Shown piece after piece: positions 1 to 12,423 of a stretch of 64,000 nt of DNA; the stretch's first letter is position 1; each line of letters opens with the position of its first letter. The DNA is from Lytechinus pictus (Eukaryota > Echinodermata > Echinoidea > Temnopleuroida > Toxopneustidae). Where the stretch lies: positions 3,836,001-3,900,000 of the forward strand of contig NW_026974141.1 of the NCBI RefSeq assembly GCF_037042905.1. The letters are read 5' to 3'. The translations under genes and the position numbers were made by a program. The notes beneath the pieces were generated by a model. It saw only the letters and a list, made by a program, of their open reading frames with translations. It was not told where the DNA came from and ran no database searches.

Positions 1-2613
1 TCATGAACCAATACATCTAAAAAACTTAATGATTCATTTCTAGAAAAAACAGTATTGTCAATTTGTATTGGCTCTGTATTCAATGGATTTTTTTACGTTT
101 AGAATGAAAAATAATATACTTTGTTTTCTTAAAATTTAAGACAAGTTTGTTACATACAAACCAGTCATTCAACACGTTCGATTCTTTGTTCATTGTAGCT
201 GTAAGAGTAAAAATATTTTTATGTGAACCAAAAACAACAGTATCATCAGCAAAGAGTGAAAATTTCAATAAATTAGAAGATTTCATAATATCATTAACAT
301 TAAAAATAGGAGGGGCCCGAGCACGGAACCTTGTGGTATACCTAAATCAACATCTAATTTAACAGATTCAACACCATCGACCACCACAAATTGTTTTCTA
401 TTTATTAAGTAACTTTCAAACCATTGTAAAGATAAACCTCTGATTCCGTATAGACTTAATTTTTTTTAAAGAATGTGATAGTCGATGGTGTCAAATGCTT
501 TCGACAGGTCCATAAAAACTCCACAACAAAAGTTTCCTTTCTCTATTTCATTTAAAATATAATCAGAAAAACATATCACACTTAAAGACGTGGAATAATT
601 CTTCCGAAAACCAAACTGTTCCTGTATTAAAATTTCCTTTTTAGTAAGAAAATCAGTTAGTCTGTTAAACATTATTCTTTCAAGTAATTTGGCAAAAATT
701 TGAAGGAGTGCAACAGGTCTATAATTTTCAATATAGTCTGGATTTTCCTTTTTAAACAATTGCACAACCTTGGCTATTTTTAGTTTTTCAGGCACTAAAC
801 CAGTACTCAGAGACATATTAAAAATATTACATAACGGCAGAGCAATATAATGTATACATTCTTTAATAATTTTTGGTGATATACCATCAGATCCATTAGC
901 CTTTGAAGATTTAATGAAGGAAGACATTTGAATTAATTCATGAACAGTTGCAGGTTTAATAAAGAATGATTCAGGAGTTCGAATGAAAAATAAAATCTTG
1001 AAAAGAGTGCGAAGAATTTGATATTGACTTTGACAATTTTTTTACCAATATTAACAAAATAAGAATTGAATTGGTTTGCTATATCGAACTTGGATGAAAA
1101 TTTCACATTTTCCAGATACATTTGCTTTGGTAATGCATGTTTTTTATTACCTAATATATCATTAATATGTCTCCAAGTTTTCTTCATATCACCTTGGATT
1201 GATGAAAAGATATCATTGTAATATTTATATTTGCAATAACGAATAATACTTATAAGCTTATTTTTGTAGTTCTTATATTTCATAACATGATGAGAATTTG
1301 TATTTTTTAGACTTATTTTATACAACCTATTCTTACGACTTATGGATTTAAGTATGCCCTTAGTAATCCATGGTTTCTTAAATTTAGACCATTTTTATTT
1401 ATTACAAATTGTCTGAAGTGGAAAACATGAATCATATGCATAAGAAAAATTTTCAAAAAAATTATTGTACATTTCATTAACATTAGCACAGTTTTCAGTA
1501 CAAGACCAATCAATATTTTTCAATTTTTCTTTAAATGACAGTATATTTGCATCATTAATTAATCTCTTTTGAAATGATTTTTTCCTTTGGTGGTAGTTAT
1601 GTTTTATTGTTTCATTTTTCAAGATAGAAAATATTGGGAAGTGATCGGAAATATCATCATATATGATTCCACTGTCGATCTTTTTGTCAAGTGAATTAGT
1701 ATAAATATTATCAATTAAAGAAGCCCTATTTGCTGATATACGAGTCGGTTTTATTATCAAAGGATACATGTTGAAAGTATGCATCATATCTAAAAAATCA
1801 TTTGTCTTACTATGTGAACTATAATTAATTAAATTTATATTGAAGTCACCCATTATGTATATTTTTTTCTTTTCACTTCCCAATATTTCCAGTACATTAT
1901 TAATTGATACAATAAAATAAGACATGTCACTATTCGGTGGTCGATATATGCATGCTATAACGATTGATTTGTTACCAGAGTAATTTCAATAAAAACCGTT
2001 TCGTAATTATTTGTTATACATGAAAGATTGCTACGTAGTGAGTAATTAAAGTCATTTTTATATACAATGCGACTCCACCGCCAACTTTGTTCTGTCTACA
2101 CAAGTGAACAAGATTATAGTTTGTAATATTATATAAATTTATATTTGTATTGAGATTAAACCAAGTCTCAGACACTGCCATAACACTAAAATTAAAATCG
2201 AGCGATGATAATAGTGCGTTAAAATTATCGAAATTTCTCTGAAGACTTCTGGCATTGACATGAAAAAGTGAAAAGTTTAAATGATCTTTTGCATGTTTAG
2301 TATAGAAATCTTCGCAAAACATATAATTACACTTTTCAGTAAAACCAGTTTCAAGGAAACTATTATCACTATCATCCGAATGCCTTCTACATAAATGATT
2401 GATTAATTGAAGAATCAATATAAAATGGATTGTTTTCAAGCTTTGTATTTTGTCAACGTTAATATTTTGAGATATGTGAAAGTAATGATAAAGTATGAAA
2501 TGAAATTCATTGTCATCGCAAATGTGATTAAATGGCAGAATATCTGAGATACAATCAATACAAATCCATGACTGAGTAGAAGAAGTAGTATTACAATTCG
2601 TACACACACTCAT
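1..2613 (-). pseudogene. LINE ORF2: endonuclease-reverse transcriptase, broken
   Basis: The N-terminus (2613-2500) has a Cys-rich CxxC...CxxC stretch followed by LPF and EF, as in CR1-like ORF2 proteins. An APE-type endonuclease follows: HVNARSL, SETWFN, GDFN near 1845 and SDHFP near 1650. The linker lies at 1325-933. Reverse transcriptase motifs are SDGISPKII, NYRPVALL, FGFRKNYST, DLSKAFDTI (927-466), IPQGSVLGP (about 340) and FADDT (about 250). At least four frame breaks are visible. The RT thumb runs off the left edge of the window. Confidence 0.85.
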
Positions 2614-2639
2614 TCACACTAAAGGCCTTTACAATACAA

Positions 2640-3410
2640 ACAAGTGTTTATAAAAAAAAAATAATAATAATAAAATAATGCAAAAATAAAAATAAATAAA
2701 TAAATAAATAAAAAAGAATTAAAAAAAATAATTAAAAAAAAATAAATAAAATAAATAAAAAAAATAAGATCAAAGGTAGAATTCAAACTAAGGTAGATGG
2801 AGTAGCTTGGACAATATTTATGTTTATGAGTAGCAAAAAAAGGTCAGACAAAATAATTAGCTCATGAATGTTATAAGATAGGAAATTAAAAATTACTCCA
2901 GACTCAAAACACTAATTTGCATGTGTCAAAAATTCAGTCTCCATGACCTGTTCCTTACTGCCAGTAACTAAAAGTCTGTTATTTTCTTGCACGGTTTCAA
3001 TGCATTTTTTCTGTTATATAGTAATGTACTGTTTAATTCAGCCCAATCGGTGAAAATAAAATTTATTAATTTTCTCATTAAAAAAAACCCGAAATAAAAC
3101 CCAAATCAGAACAAAATAATTATTTTACTTTCTATTCAATCTGTCAGCTAGAGTTCTTTGATATATCATATAGAATAAGAAAAAAAATTAATGCCCTGAT
3201 AAGGCCTTACTCCATATTTAACTGATGACTTCATTTACTTCCCAATATAGACCAACAAAAGAAAAGAAAAAATATACAATGTTCAGCTAGTACATGTTAA
3301 AACAAATTATTTTACATCATATCACATTCTCTTTAGTCTTTCATTATTTTGTTCATATAGTCAATGTTCTTCATTTTATTATTTTAGTTTCTTGAGATCT
3401 TCTTCATTTG
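2640..3410. other. AT-rich non-coding stretch
   Basis: Runs of A with interspersed T (2645-2770) are followed by AT-rich sequence with no coding signal. On the plus strand it resembles a poly-A/(TAAA)n tail, on the minus strand a poly-T tract inside the LINE. Confidence 0.5.
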
Positions 3411-3417
3411 CGATTAT

Positions 3418-4185
3418 TTATGTAACAGATTTTCCTCCAGATGCAGGCAATAGAACAAAGATGTGGCCATCAGAAGACCATGCTGACTGTACAACTTCAC
3501 ATTTTCGAGCTTGAGCAAGAAGAATTTGATTCCTGACAGTAAGATCTTCTGTTATGGAGATCCCAGATCCTTTCAACTTTCTCCTGTTCTGAAGAATTTC
3601 TTTCTTTTTCTTGTAGGAAGTAAGTTTCACAATAATGGAACGAGGTCTTGGTTTCCTTGCCGACGAAGCTCCTTCAGACTCTCTGATGTTTCCCTGTGCG
3701 GTGTGATCTGTCGATGTCCTTCGCTGGGTCCAACGAAACACCGAGTTCCTTTGTGATGATATCTGTAACAATGTTATCTGTGCTTTCTCCTTTCTTTTCT
3801 TCCTTGCCAAAGATCCTGATGCATGATCTCCGGGAGTACTGTTCCATGTTATTTGCTGCATTCTCCAGAGAAGATATTTTCTCACTACATGTCAAAACCT
3901 TTGTTTGCAGCTTGCTGATTTCCTCATCCTTCTTTGTTAGTTTAATTTGTTTTGCAGGTCAAATACATCAGATTACAGGGTTGCTAGCTGTTGAAGTTTT
4001 TCATCAAGTTTCTTTTCAATAGCATTGCTAACAATTGAATCAAGTAGTCTAATAAATTCCTCATTCTTCAGCAGGTCTTTCATAACTTGGCTAGTGATAG
4101 CTGCTGTCTGTCTTGTGTTCAATGAAGCATTAGATCCTGACATGATGGTATAGTTACAGAAATTTGAAGAGTTTAACACCAACAA
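3418..4185 (-). pseudogene. LINE ORF1p-like (coiled coil + RRM type), frameshifted
   Basis: Three overlapping reading frames together cover about 250 residues. The N-terminal part (ATG at 4143 in MSGSNAS, or the upstream in-frame ATG at 4185) is followed by a heptad-rich stretch ending NNMEQYSRR, then IRIFG, DIDRSHRTG, RPRSIIVKL and GISITEDLT. This order matches L1/CR1-type ORF1 RNA-binding proteins (Transposase_22 fold), which coat the element RNA. Frame changes near 3970, 3890 and 3680 break it. Confidence 0.7.
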
Positions 4186-4829
4186 AATGTATAGATGGGA
4201 CTAGAGTAAAAAATCTCTACACTTGCCTGAACTACTGTATCCAAAAACTACTCCAAATGGCAAAAAAGACTACATTTCCATGATTTCCTAGATATCCAGC
4301 ACCATGCTATTTGCTAATCATTCAAAATTCAAGAAGTTCAAAGCTCTTTTTCTAGCGATTGCTAGTAATTAGTCCTGGAATTCTCCTGTGAGTGAACCCA
4401 TGCGCGCGTGTATGATAACCAATATTTTTGAACATCAGAAAATTCAGAAAAGTCATCTTCTCTATTATTATGCAAATGAGATGAAAATAAAATCAGCATG
4501 CTTTTGTAGATAATATCTCTTAGTATATAACTACTATGCAAGTTATCCAAGTTCAGCTTTCATTTTTATGAAAAATGCAAATTTCCTAGGGGGTGTATCA
4601 TATCAATCCCGGATATCAATATCTATTCGGATCCATTATGATGTTGAAATATGAAAAATTACTGTTATTATAGAACGTTTTGTTATTTTTTCTGTTGTCC
4701 AAGTTAGGCAAGTGGTTCAAAGAAATCCCGAACTCGTCTATTTCAGTGCGTTAATGGTAGCGCACATTGGTGTTTACAATTAGTTTGGTATGTATGTGAT
4801 GAAGTGCTGTTCTATTGGCTTATTATATT
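4186..4829. other. No feature recognised
   Basis: AT-rich sequence between the LINE ORF1 and the foldback element. The short open frames here have no recognisable domain. Confidence 0.4.
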
Positions 4830-6797
4830 CACTCGCGTTCGTGATCACTCGCGTCGCGTTGGTAATCACACGCGTTTTTTATTTTTGGCGATTTTTTTTC
4901 ATTTCGGTGCGATTTTTTTTCTAACGGTTTCTTCAATGGGACAAACACGCTGGGAAAATAAAATGAAATTGAAATTCGAGTTTCGTTTTAAGCCGGCAAG
5001 TGCCTTAAATAAGATGTACTTGACTACTCAGTGTATTAACATAACAAACAAGCAAATCAGCCATGTGGCTCAACTAACTTAGAATAGATCCGGACTTCTA
5101 CTGTGTCTTATACGAGGACTCCGAGTCGGAACTTGCCATATCTGCCACATCGATATTACATCGTATCATTCCCATATGCGGACATGCCTGCATGCAATGG
5201 CCCCAAGGCGGCCGGACCCGGCCGCGGTCGGACACGACGTGCATCGGTAGCATGGAGGAAGCTAACGTGAGTCGAGCTGAGTTGGATCCCACGTTATATA
5301 TGAGGCGCCGATTGTACCAATATTATATAGAACAATTATTTGTTATTATATATAATCATTATTCATTAAATAATAACTATTATTTATATATAATTTACAT
5401 TCTATTTGTAAATAATTACTGTTATATAAAATAACATTTCTAATTATTTATATATAATTCCAAGTAATACTTCATTATTTGTAAATAATAATAGTTCGAC
5501 ATTCTATTATTTATAAATAATGATTATTTGTTTTTCATTATTTATAAATACTGATTATTTATTTTTCATTATTTATAAATAATGATTATTTGTTTTTCAT
5601 TATTTATAAATACTGATTTTTTTTTCATTATTTATAAATAATGATTATTTGTTTTTAATTATTTGTAAATAATGATTATTTTTTTTCATTATTTATGAAT
5701 AATGATAATTTGTTTTTCATTATTTATGAATAATGATAATTGGTTTTTCATTATTTATAAATAATGATTATTTGTTTTTCATTATTTATAAATAATGATT
5801 ATTTGTTTTTCATTATTTATAAATAATGGTTATTTGTATATAAATAACGATTATTTGTATATAATGGCAAACTGTAAAAATCGTTTATAAATAATGATTA
5901 TTTATAAATAATGGGATATTCAAACAAAAATGTTATTTATAAATAATGAAACACGATGAATTTTCATTATTTATAAATAATGGGAAACTCAACAAATTAT
6001 TTATAAATAAAGAAATGTGCACTGGCATTGTTAATAGATAATTATCATTTACAAATAATAGAAAACTCGACAAACTTATTTATAAATAATAAAAAAACGA
6101 ATTGCAATTATTCATAAATAATGGAATGTCGAACTATTATTATTTACAAGTAATGAAGTTGGAATTATATATAAATAATTAGAAATGTTATTTTATATAA
6201 TAGTAATTATTTACAAATAGAATGTAAATTATATATAAATAATAGTTATTATTTAATGAATAATGATTATATATAATAACAAATAATTGTTCTATATAAT
6301 ATTGGTACAATCGGCGCCTCATATATAACGTGGGATCCAACTCAGCTCGACTCACGTTAGCTTGCTCCATGCTACCGATGCACGTCGTGTCCGACCGCGG
6401 CCGGGTCCGGCCGCCTTGGGGCCATTGCATGCAGGCATGTCCGCATATGGGAATGATACGATGTAATATCGATGTGGCAGATATGGCAAGTTCCGACTCG
6501 GAGTCCTCGTATAAGACACAGTAGAAGTCCGGATCTATTCTAAGTTAGTTGAGCCACATGGCTGATTTGCTTGTTTGTTATGTTAAAACAGTAGTCGAGT
6601 ACATTTTATTTTAAGGCACTTAATTGCTGGCTTTAAACGAAACTCGACTTTCAATTTCATTTTATTTTCCCTGCATGTCTGTCCCATTGAAGACACCGTA
6701 AAAAAAAAAATCGCACCGAAAAAAAAAAAATCGCCAAAAATTCAAAACGCGAGTGATTACGAACACGCACGTGACGCGAGTGATTATAAACTGCCGT
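4830..6797. mobile_element. Foldback element A, about 2 kb, two long inverted arms
   Basis: The left arm (about 4830-5470) and right arm (about 6140-6797) are reverse complements. The inner 300 bp of each arm are nearly identical: the same 80-codon open frame occurs at 5192-5434 (+) and 6188-6430 (-), with one clear residue change apart from the AT tail. The outer parts, with repeated TCACTCGCG motifs and T-runs, have drifted more. No transposase frame is present, so it is non-autonomous. The arms enclose an AT-only array of palindromes. Confidence 0.85.
5440..6180. repeat. Array of 18-bp perfect palindromes (CATTATTTATAAATAATG)
   Basis: The unit CATTATTTATAAATAATG equals its own reverse complement. 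It recurs about every 30 bp, separated by ATTATTTGTTTTT spacers on the left and degenerate spacers on the right. This forms the core of foldback element A. Sequence is almost pure A/T, so open frames are meaningless. Confidence 0.85.
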
Positions 6798-7039
6798 TCT
6801 ACTATACGAACTGGCCAAGATAAATCCTTTCATCACTCACTAATTGAAATCACTTTGGCATGAAAATATTTGAGTTTAATCATATCAACGATAAAGTATA
6901 GACCTAAAATGATGAAAAGATCTAAATAATATCTCATCAGTTCATAATACAATAGGAGTCCATTCAAGGTCAATAATTATGACTGATATTAACTGGAAAG
7001 GCTCTCTTTTCCTTGCTGATCTAGCATGTCATGATCTTT

Positions 7040-7190
7040 ACCTCTGTCATTTTTGTTTCTGCCATTATCACCTCTGCCATTTTTACCTCTGCCATTTTTA
7101 CCACTGCCATTTTTACCTCAGCCATTTTTACCTCTGCCTTTTTTACCTTTGCTATTTTTACCTTTGCCATTTTTACCTTGCACCAAATAC
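7040..7190 (+). repeat. 15-bp minisatellite (CATTTTTACCTCTGC)
   Basis: About nine tandem units of CATTTTTACCTCTGC with small variants. The two overlapping open frames across it are products of the repeat. Confidence 0.85.
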
Positions 7191-7830
7191 AAGGTCATTA
7201 ATTTCGTCCAAAAAAAAATTGACAAGCAAAAAAAAAATCACCCAAAATGTTAAGTAATTTCGTCAAAAATGATGTACTTGAGTGATGTATTTTTGTCCAT
7301 CATAAAAGACCAGAAATAGTAGAGGGGACATTTGATATTGTGTCCCCCCTCCTGAAATAGATCATCCATTTTACAATCAGACTAGAGATACTAATCATAC
7401 TAAAGTCACCCTTTTCTCATGTTAAGAGAGATATCCCCTTAAATTATCTGACATGGTTATCTCAGGAATCTGATAGTTTATACTCACTTCCTGGTTATTC
7501 CTTCGTACAATATCATTTAGGGATAACAGACAGGAGGGGTTGGTATCTAGAATATTCTTTTAAGTGATCTTAATTGTATGAATGAAATTGCCGAATCTAT
7601 CTATCATTGAGATTCGAGTACCAAATTTTAAAATCATTATGATTGTAATATTTTATATACCTAACTCCAACAAAAATATTTTCTAATACTTGCAAGATTT
7701 TCTACAAAATCCAGTTTTATTTATAATTGAGATTGTTATGAAGTAGGAGAATTTAATACAGACATATCTAAATCTATTTTTTGGATATCATTTTATCCTC
7801 CTCTTTTTTCCATTGATAACAAGGCCCACC
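7191..7830. other. Non-coding; contains a piece related to a hAT-like MITE
   Basis: About 7300-7370 (TAG-AGGGGACATTTGATATTGTG) matches the interior of the hAT-like MITE at 20232-20460 (about 20360-20400). The rest shows no coding signal. Confidence 0.4.
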
Positions 7831-8008
7831 TAGTCTGCTATGCAGACTCTGAATGGCTCGTGAGGTGGGTGCTGCTGGTTTGCGAACCAGCCTGAAAGGG
7901 CGAGCGAAGCGAGCCATTTGCAGCCTCAGTAGACCTAGACTGCTATGCAGACTCCTTGAATCTGCTGTGGTACACACACTGCAGATGTGGGTCTACATTT
8001 GTAGACTA
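7831..8008 (+). mobile_element. Hairpin-rich MITE, copy 1 (178 bp, MULE-like)
   Basis: Begins TAGTCTGC and ends GTAGACTA. Contains the palindrome GTCTGCTATGCAGAC twice and a GGCTCG...CGAGCC stem. A second copy lies at 25658-25852. The 9-bp flanks here match at only 6 of 9 positions. Confidence 0.7.
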
Positions 8009-9350
8009 ATACACACCAGGGTTACTAACCAATCCGCAACCCTTATTGATAATATTTTTTGTAATGTTACTCCTGTACCCGAGTCTGGGATAGTTTTATT
8101 AGATATTTCAGACCATTTCCCGATATTTTTAAGAAGTTAACCCCGTTTAGGTTAACATAAAAGAAACCCCGTAGCAAAAATTCCGAAATGTAACACCAAA
8201 TAATTTAGAGAGGTTAAAGGATGGTCTTGATGACGAGGATTGGTCTGAAGTGTTCAGTTTGCAAGATACAAATACATCATATAATATATTAATGAAAAAA
8301 AACTTCACATTTGGATAGACATTTACCATTGGTCAGTAAATGTAATAATTACAAAAAGAGTCTAGACTTCCTTGAATATCAAAATCAATATTACGATCAA
8401 TTATATATAAATCGCAATTTTTTTTCTATTATCGCTCAGAAAAGTCGCATCGTAAATATACTTCATATAAATATACCCTCACTAAAATATTGCAGAGTGA
8501 AAAATATTTTACAAATAAATAGATTCGTTTCAAGCACGACATCAATAAAACATGGAAAATAGACAATGCCATAAACAAAACATAAAAGCACACAAAAACA
8601 ATAAAACACAACAATGTCGAAATTCATGATTCTTTTCTTATATCTGATATATTTAATCAATACTTTACACAGATTGGGAAAGGTCTTGCAGACAATATAC
8701 AGTTAACACAAAAGAAATTTATTGTCTTCATTCACCAACCGAACCCTAATTTTCTATTTCCATTACATAGGAATGAAATAATAGATATAGAATATGTTGT
8801 TGATCCATTAGTATACATAATTAACCGCGCCGTGCCTGAAAATATATAAGACAATACCAGTGCAAGAAAGGCAAAAAGAATAATATATGTAATTATAGAC
8901 CGATATCTTTATTGCCCACTTTATCTAAAGTTATGGAAAGGGTGACCTATACAAAATTATTAAATTTCTTGAATAAATATAATTTCCGACTTTCAATTTG
9001 GATTTCGCCAAAAAAAATATAGTACATCTCATGCCACTCACGCATTTTTATTGACAAAATCACTAAAGCTATTGATAACTTTGAACACACAATAGGTGTT
9101 TTTCTGGACCTCTCCATAAATCCCGAAATACTTATCTATAAACTTGAACATTACGGAGTTCGTGGGAAGGCCTTGGAGTGGTTCAGAAACTACCTCGCAA
9201 ATCGTAAACAATTTGTAAGCATAAACGAACAAAGTTCTTCTCTACAAAATATTAACTGGGGTGTTCCCAAGGCAGCCTCCTGGGTCCAGTTTTATTTATA
9301 TCTATATAAATGACATCCAGAACTCTGGTGTTATCAATAAAGATAAGTTT
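8009..9350 (+). pseudogene. LINE ORF2 fragment (endonuclease end to RT), decayed
   Basis: Starts exactly where the MITE ends. It shows the endonuclease C-terminus (RVTNQSATLIDNIF, DISDHFPIF), then after several frame changes RT pieces: FGFRQ-like near 9000, FLDLS-like near 9105, LEHYGVRGKALEWFRNYLANRKQFV (9140-9220), a GVPQGSLLGP relic (9255-9290) and YINDI (about 9305). It is orientated opposite to the LINE at 1-4185. Stops in all frames mean it is not translated. Confidence 0.8.
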
Positions 9351-10610
9351 CTAACTTTAAGCTTCTTATCAATTCAACATGAACAAATGAAACATTGCAT
9401 TACACTATTTTTCTTTTTTTTCCTCTGTAACTGTTAAGGGTTAATTTTTAGGAACCTGCCTTCCATTTACCATACATATATAGAAGTAGTATGCAGGCAC
9501 AGGCCCTTATTGAAACTTTGATCCACAAGTGGGTCTTCACACAATACTAGCACAAATACAATTTTTTTGGTTGAACAAGAGGGGCCTTCTGTACTAAAAA
9601 AATGGCAGGGTTCTTAGGCTGCAGATTCAGACCACTTTCCTCAAGGCAATGGTTTGCACAGCAGACTAATGCCCCAGCAGCTACGACACTGGCTTGAGTG
9701 TTTGTTAGATAGAAAACCATGTAAGAAATGAGGTCTTACTTAAAATAAATATATCTGATTGACTCACCAGCACTGGGTTCCTTTATGCAAAGGCGAAGAT
9801 GTAGAAAATCAAATGACTATAAATTCATCGGGATCCTAATGCGATGTCCATGAACAAGATAAATGCGAAATATATATATATATACAACATATGGAGAAGA
9901 ACGATGTCGCGATGAAGAACGACCGCGCCCGTGAGGCCTCAGCGAAACGCGTCGCGAATAGGGTGACACGAGATGTTCTCCTAGAGATATTGCACGCTCC
10001 CACTTGGATAACACAAGCGATGGATATATATTTACATATGTCGAAATCAAAAGGATGGAAATGAAGAACTTGAAATCCAGATGATGTAAAATAAATCCAG
10101 AGTATGAGCTATTTGTTGTGTTGCAAAAAAAATGACTAGCAGAAATTGTACATGTCCTTACTAGGTGAAGACTTTCTACTGAGTGTGTTGGAGTGTAAAA
10201 ATTAACCATGAGGTTGCTCTCAGCTTAAATCTGACTGGCTAGTAGTTGCTAAGTGAGAAAAACATCCACTTAGAAATAGACAGGAGCATTCCATGGCTTA
10301 GAAAATGAACATGAAAGAATTCCTGGCTGTTGTGTGAACATCTTGAATAAAGGAGGACTGGGCCAGTAGGTGCACAAAAGAATCAAGTTGAATAGGCTAA
10401 CTGAGAAGTGCTTCATCAAAAGAATTAATTAAGTTGTAAATCAGCTGTCTTTGCATGATCAATGTAAACAAAGTAGTGATCAAGCTCTGATCATGTTGAA
10501 ATCAGTGTTTGATGAAAAGAAAACCACTACAACCCATTTCCAGGAACCAAATATGTTTAATACTATCTATTTATGCCCGCTCCACCCCTCCCACCAAGGG
10601 GGGGGGGGAG
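9351..10610. other. No gene recognised
   Basis: Mixed unique-looking sequence. A short island of higher GC at 9905-10010, rich in CpG, is flanked by TATA microsatellite and has no recognisable product on either strand. Confidence 0.35.
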
Positions 10611-10800
10611 AAATAACAATATAATGGAAGACCTCTGGCAGTCTTTCTGCATTAGGCAATTTCTTATAGCCGCAGTGCTGACTTTTGAAAACAGCCAAGA
10701 TGAATAATTTTTTACAAATCCGGGGGAACAAATGCACTAAAGTTGTGGACCTCAAATGACCTTTGACCTTGATTGAGAAAGTTGTAATTAATTTCATATC
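10611..10800 (+). repeat. Truncated copy of the TGACCTTTGACC repeat family
   Basis: Shares CCTCTGGCAGTCT, GCAGTGCTGACTTT and TGACCTTTGACCTTGAT with the arrays at 17470-18620 and 42905-43660. A perfect direct repeat of TGACCT spaced by one base lies at 10757-10769. Confidence 0.7.
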
Positions 10801-11499
10801 TTTTGTTATATAAATGGCAATCTCATATCAAATTCATTTGATTTGATTTCGTATTTGGAAAGTAATGAACAAAATATTCATTCCTAACATGGTTAACTGA
10901 ACTAAAATAAACTTTGAACTTGAACCACCAATGTATAATGTACTCATCAAATTAATGTATCAAGTTCTCACTTCTGCTATGCAGTATTTAATGGATGAGA
11001 AGTAAAATAATGATAACAATAATGATATAGGTATATTTACCAAGGAAAGCCATTTCAGTTCTGAAAACTGTTCTCCCAACGGGCCCTGCTCTTATTATGA
11101 TAATGATAATAATGCTAATGATAATTATATTAATGATTCTCATCATCTGCAACAAGATCAGAATATCCTAGGCATCATTCCATGTACAACGTACATGTAA
11201 TGTAAATGCAGTATGCACTATGTACAGTGTACATGCACTAGCTGCTATCACACATAACATTCAGGTTCTAATATAGTAAATCAACTTTTACATGAAATTC
11301 ATTAAAATTCTGCCTCGTCTAGCTTTGTTTTAGCATATACAGATTGAAAATTGCGGACAAAGCACAATCAAGCATCGTCTGTCATCAGGGTACCCATTTC
11401 AATGCCTGTATATAAATATCCCAGTATTACTTTTTTGAAAATTCCCGAAAAATCCCCCAATTCCCACAAAATTTCCCGTTTATTCCCATGGGAAGTTTC
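10801..11499. other. Non-coding; GATAAT microsatellite; left flank of the Gypsy insertion
   Basis: ATGATAATA-type microsatellite at about 11010-11140. From 11440 the sequence is rich in ATTCCC and GGGAA and resumes after the Gypsy element at 16859. It was therefore once continuous with the PNP 3' flank. TTTATT at 11479-11484 reads AATAAA on the PNP strand. Confidence 0.5.
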
Positions 11500-11619
11500 T
11501 GTAGTATCGATACCGAGTGTGTTGATCGATATTGAGAAGTGATTAAAGAAACGAAACAATCAAAGTCAGATCAGCTGTCCATGTAATTTTGTTGATCGTG
11601 ATCTTAATCAGTTATTATA
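11500..11619 (+). repeat. Gypsy 5' LTR
   Basis: 120 bp, starts TGTAGTATCGATACC and ends CAGTTATTATA. Very short for a Gypsy LTR. Confidence 0.93.
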
Positions 11620-11620
11620 T

Positions 11621-11637
11621 TGGCGACGATGATGGGA
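11621..11637 (+). other. Probable primer-binding site
   Basis: TGGCGACGATGATGGGA begins one base after the LTR, with the TGG expected for pairing to a tRNA 3' CCA end. The tRNA was not identified. Confidence 0.75.
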
Positions 11638-12420
11638 TGAACCTACCACAATTTGAGAGATTTTCTGTACACGATGAGCCCACTACAGTTGGTTCAAGAT
11701 GGACCAAATACGTGAAAAGACTGGACAATTTATTCACAGCTTTCGCCATTACCGACGCGAAGCAGCAGCGGACACTCCTCCTTCACTACGCCGGGCTGGA
11801 GGTGTGCGATATCTTCGAGTCTCTGCCGGACACAGGTGAGTCGTACGTGACAGCAAAGAGTGCTCTGGAGAAACATTTCTGTCCTCAAGTGAATGTTGAG
11901 TATGAACGGTTCGGTTTTAGACAGTGCAAACAAAACGAGAGTGAGACAGTTGACCAATATTGTCGTCGCTTAAAGCAGTTATCTTCATCTTGTGATTTTG
12001 TAAACAGGGATTCTGAAATCAAATCCCAGATCATCCTTGGTTGTCACTCTCAGAAACTTCGCCGTCATGCGCTGAGAGAACCACAGCTGACCCTGGAGAA
12101 GCTCCTAGGTGCGGCTCGCGTTTTCGAGCAAGCCGATCGCCATGCCTCCGTTATTGAAGGCACAACGTCCGTCCAAGCAATGAACATTCGCTCTTCTAAG
12201 GCCTATCAGTATCAGCGACAACAACACTCAACAGTCCCCCTCCCAACATCAGTCTTCTAACACTACGTGTCGCAACTGTGGAGGTATCTTTCCGCATAGA
12301 AAGAAGTCTTGTCCAGCAAAAGGACAAACATGCCATTCATGTGGTAAACTGAATCATTTTGCGAAATACTGTCGCAGCAGGAAGGGTAAAACCACAGGTG
12401 ATAAGCAACATGTTCAAGCT
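11637..12420 (+). pseudogene. Gypsy Gag with zinc knuckles, one frameshift
   Basis: Capsid-like domain from ATG 11637 (MNLPQFERFS, WTKYVKRLDNLF, LEKHFCPQ, YCRRLKQL, IILGC) to a stop at 12258-12260. Two CCHC zinc knuckles follow at about 12268-12375 (CRNCGG... and CHSCGKLNHFAKYC), in the frame of pol rather than gag. A run of five C near 12231-12236 is the likeliest site of the single-base change. Gag forms the particle shell and binds RNA. Apart from this break Gag and Pol would share one frame, so the element probably encoded a single Gag-Pol polyprotein. Confidence 0.85.
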
Positions 12421-12423
12421 ACC

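Larger units (their letters stand above)
1..4185 (-). mobile_element. Degenerate CR1-like LINE, 3' end cut by the window
   Basis: An ORF1-like region (4185-3418) is followed on the same strand by an ORF2-like region (2613 to beyond position 1), the usual order for a CR1-like LINE. Both are broken by frameshifts and stops, so the copy is dead. An A/T homopolymer-rich gap of about 0.8 kb separates them (poly-T on the element strand), so ORF1 and ORF2 could come from two insertions. Clade assignment rests on motifs read by eye. Confidence 0.75.

Noticed and set aside
5192-6430. Two 80-codon genes in opposite directions
   Set aside because: They are the two arms of one inverted repeat; the frames run into AT-only sequence and carry no motif.
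6979-7257. Cysteine/histidine-rich repeated protein (CHFYLCHFY)
   Set aside because: 15-bp minisatellite; two overlapping frames are equally open.
9817-10209. 130-codon minus-strand frame
   Set aside because: No recognisable domain; crosses a TATA microsatellite; no splice or codon-use support.
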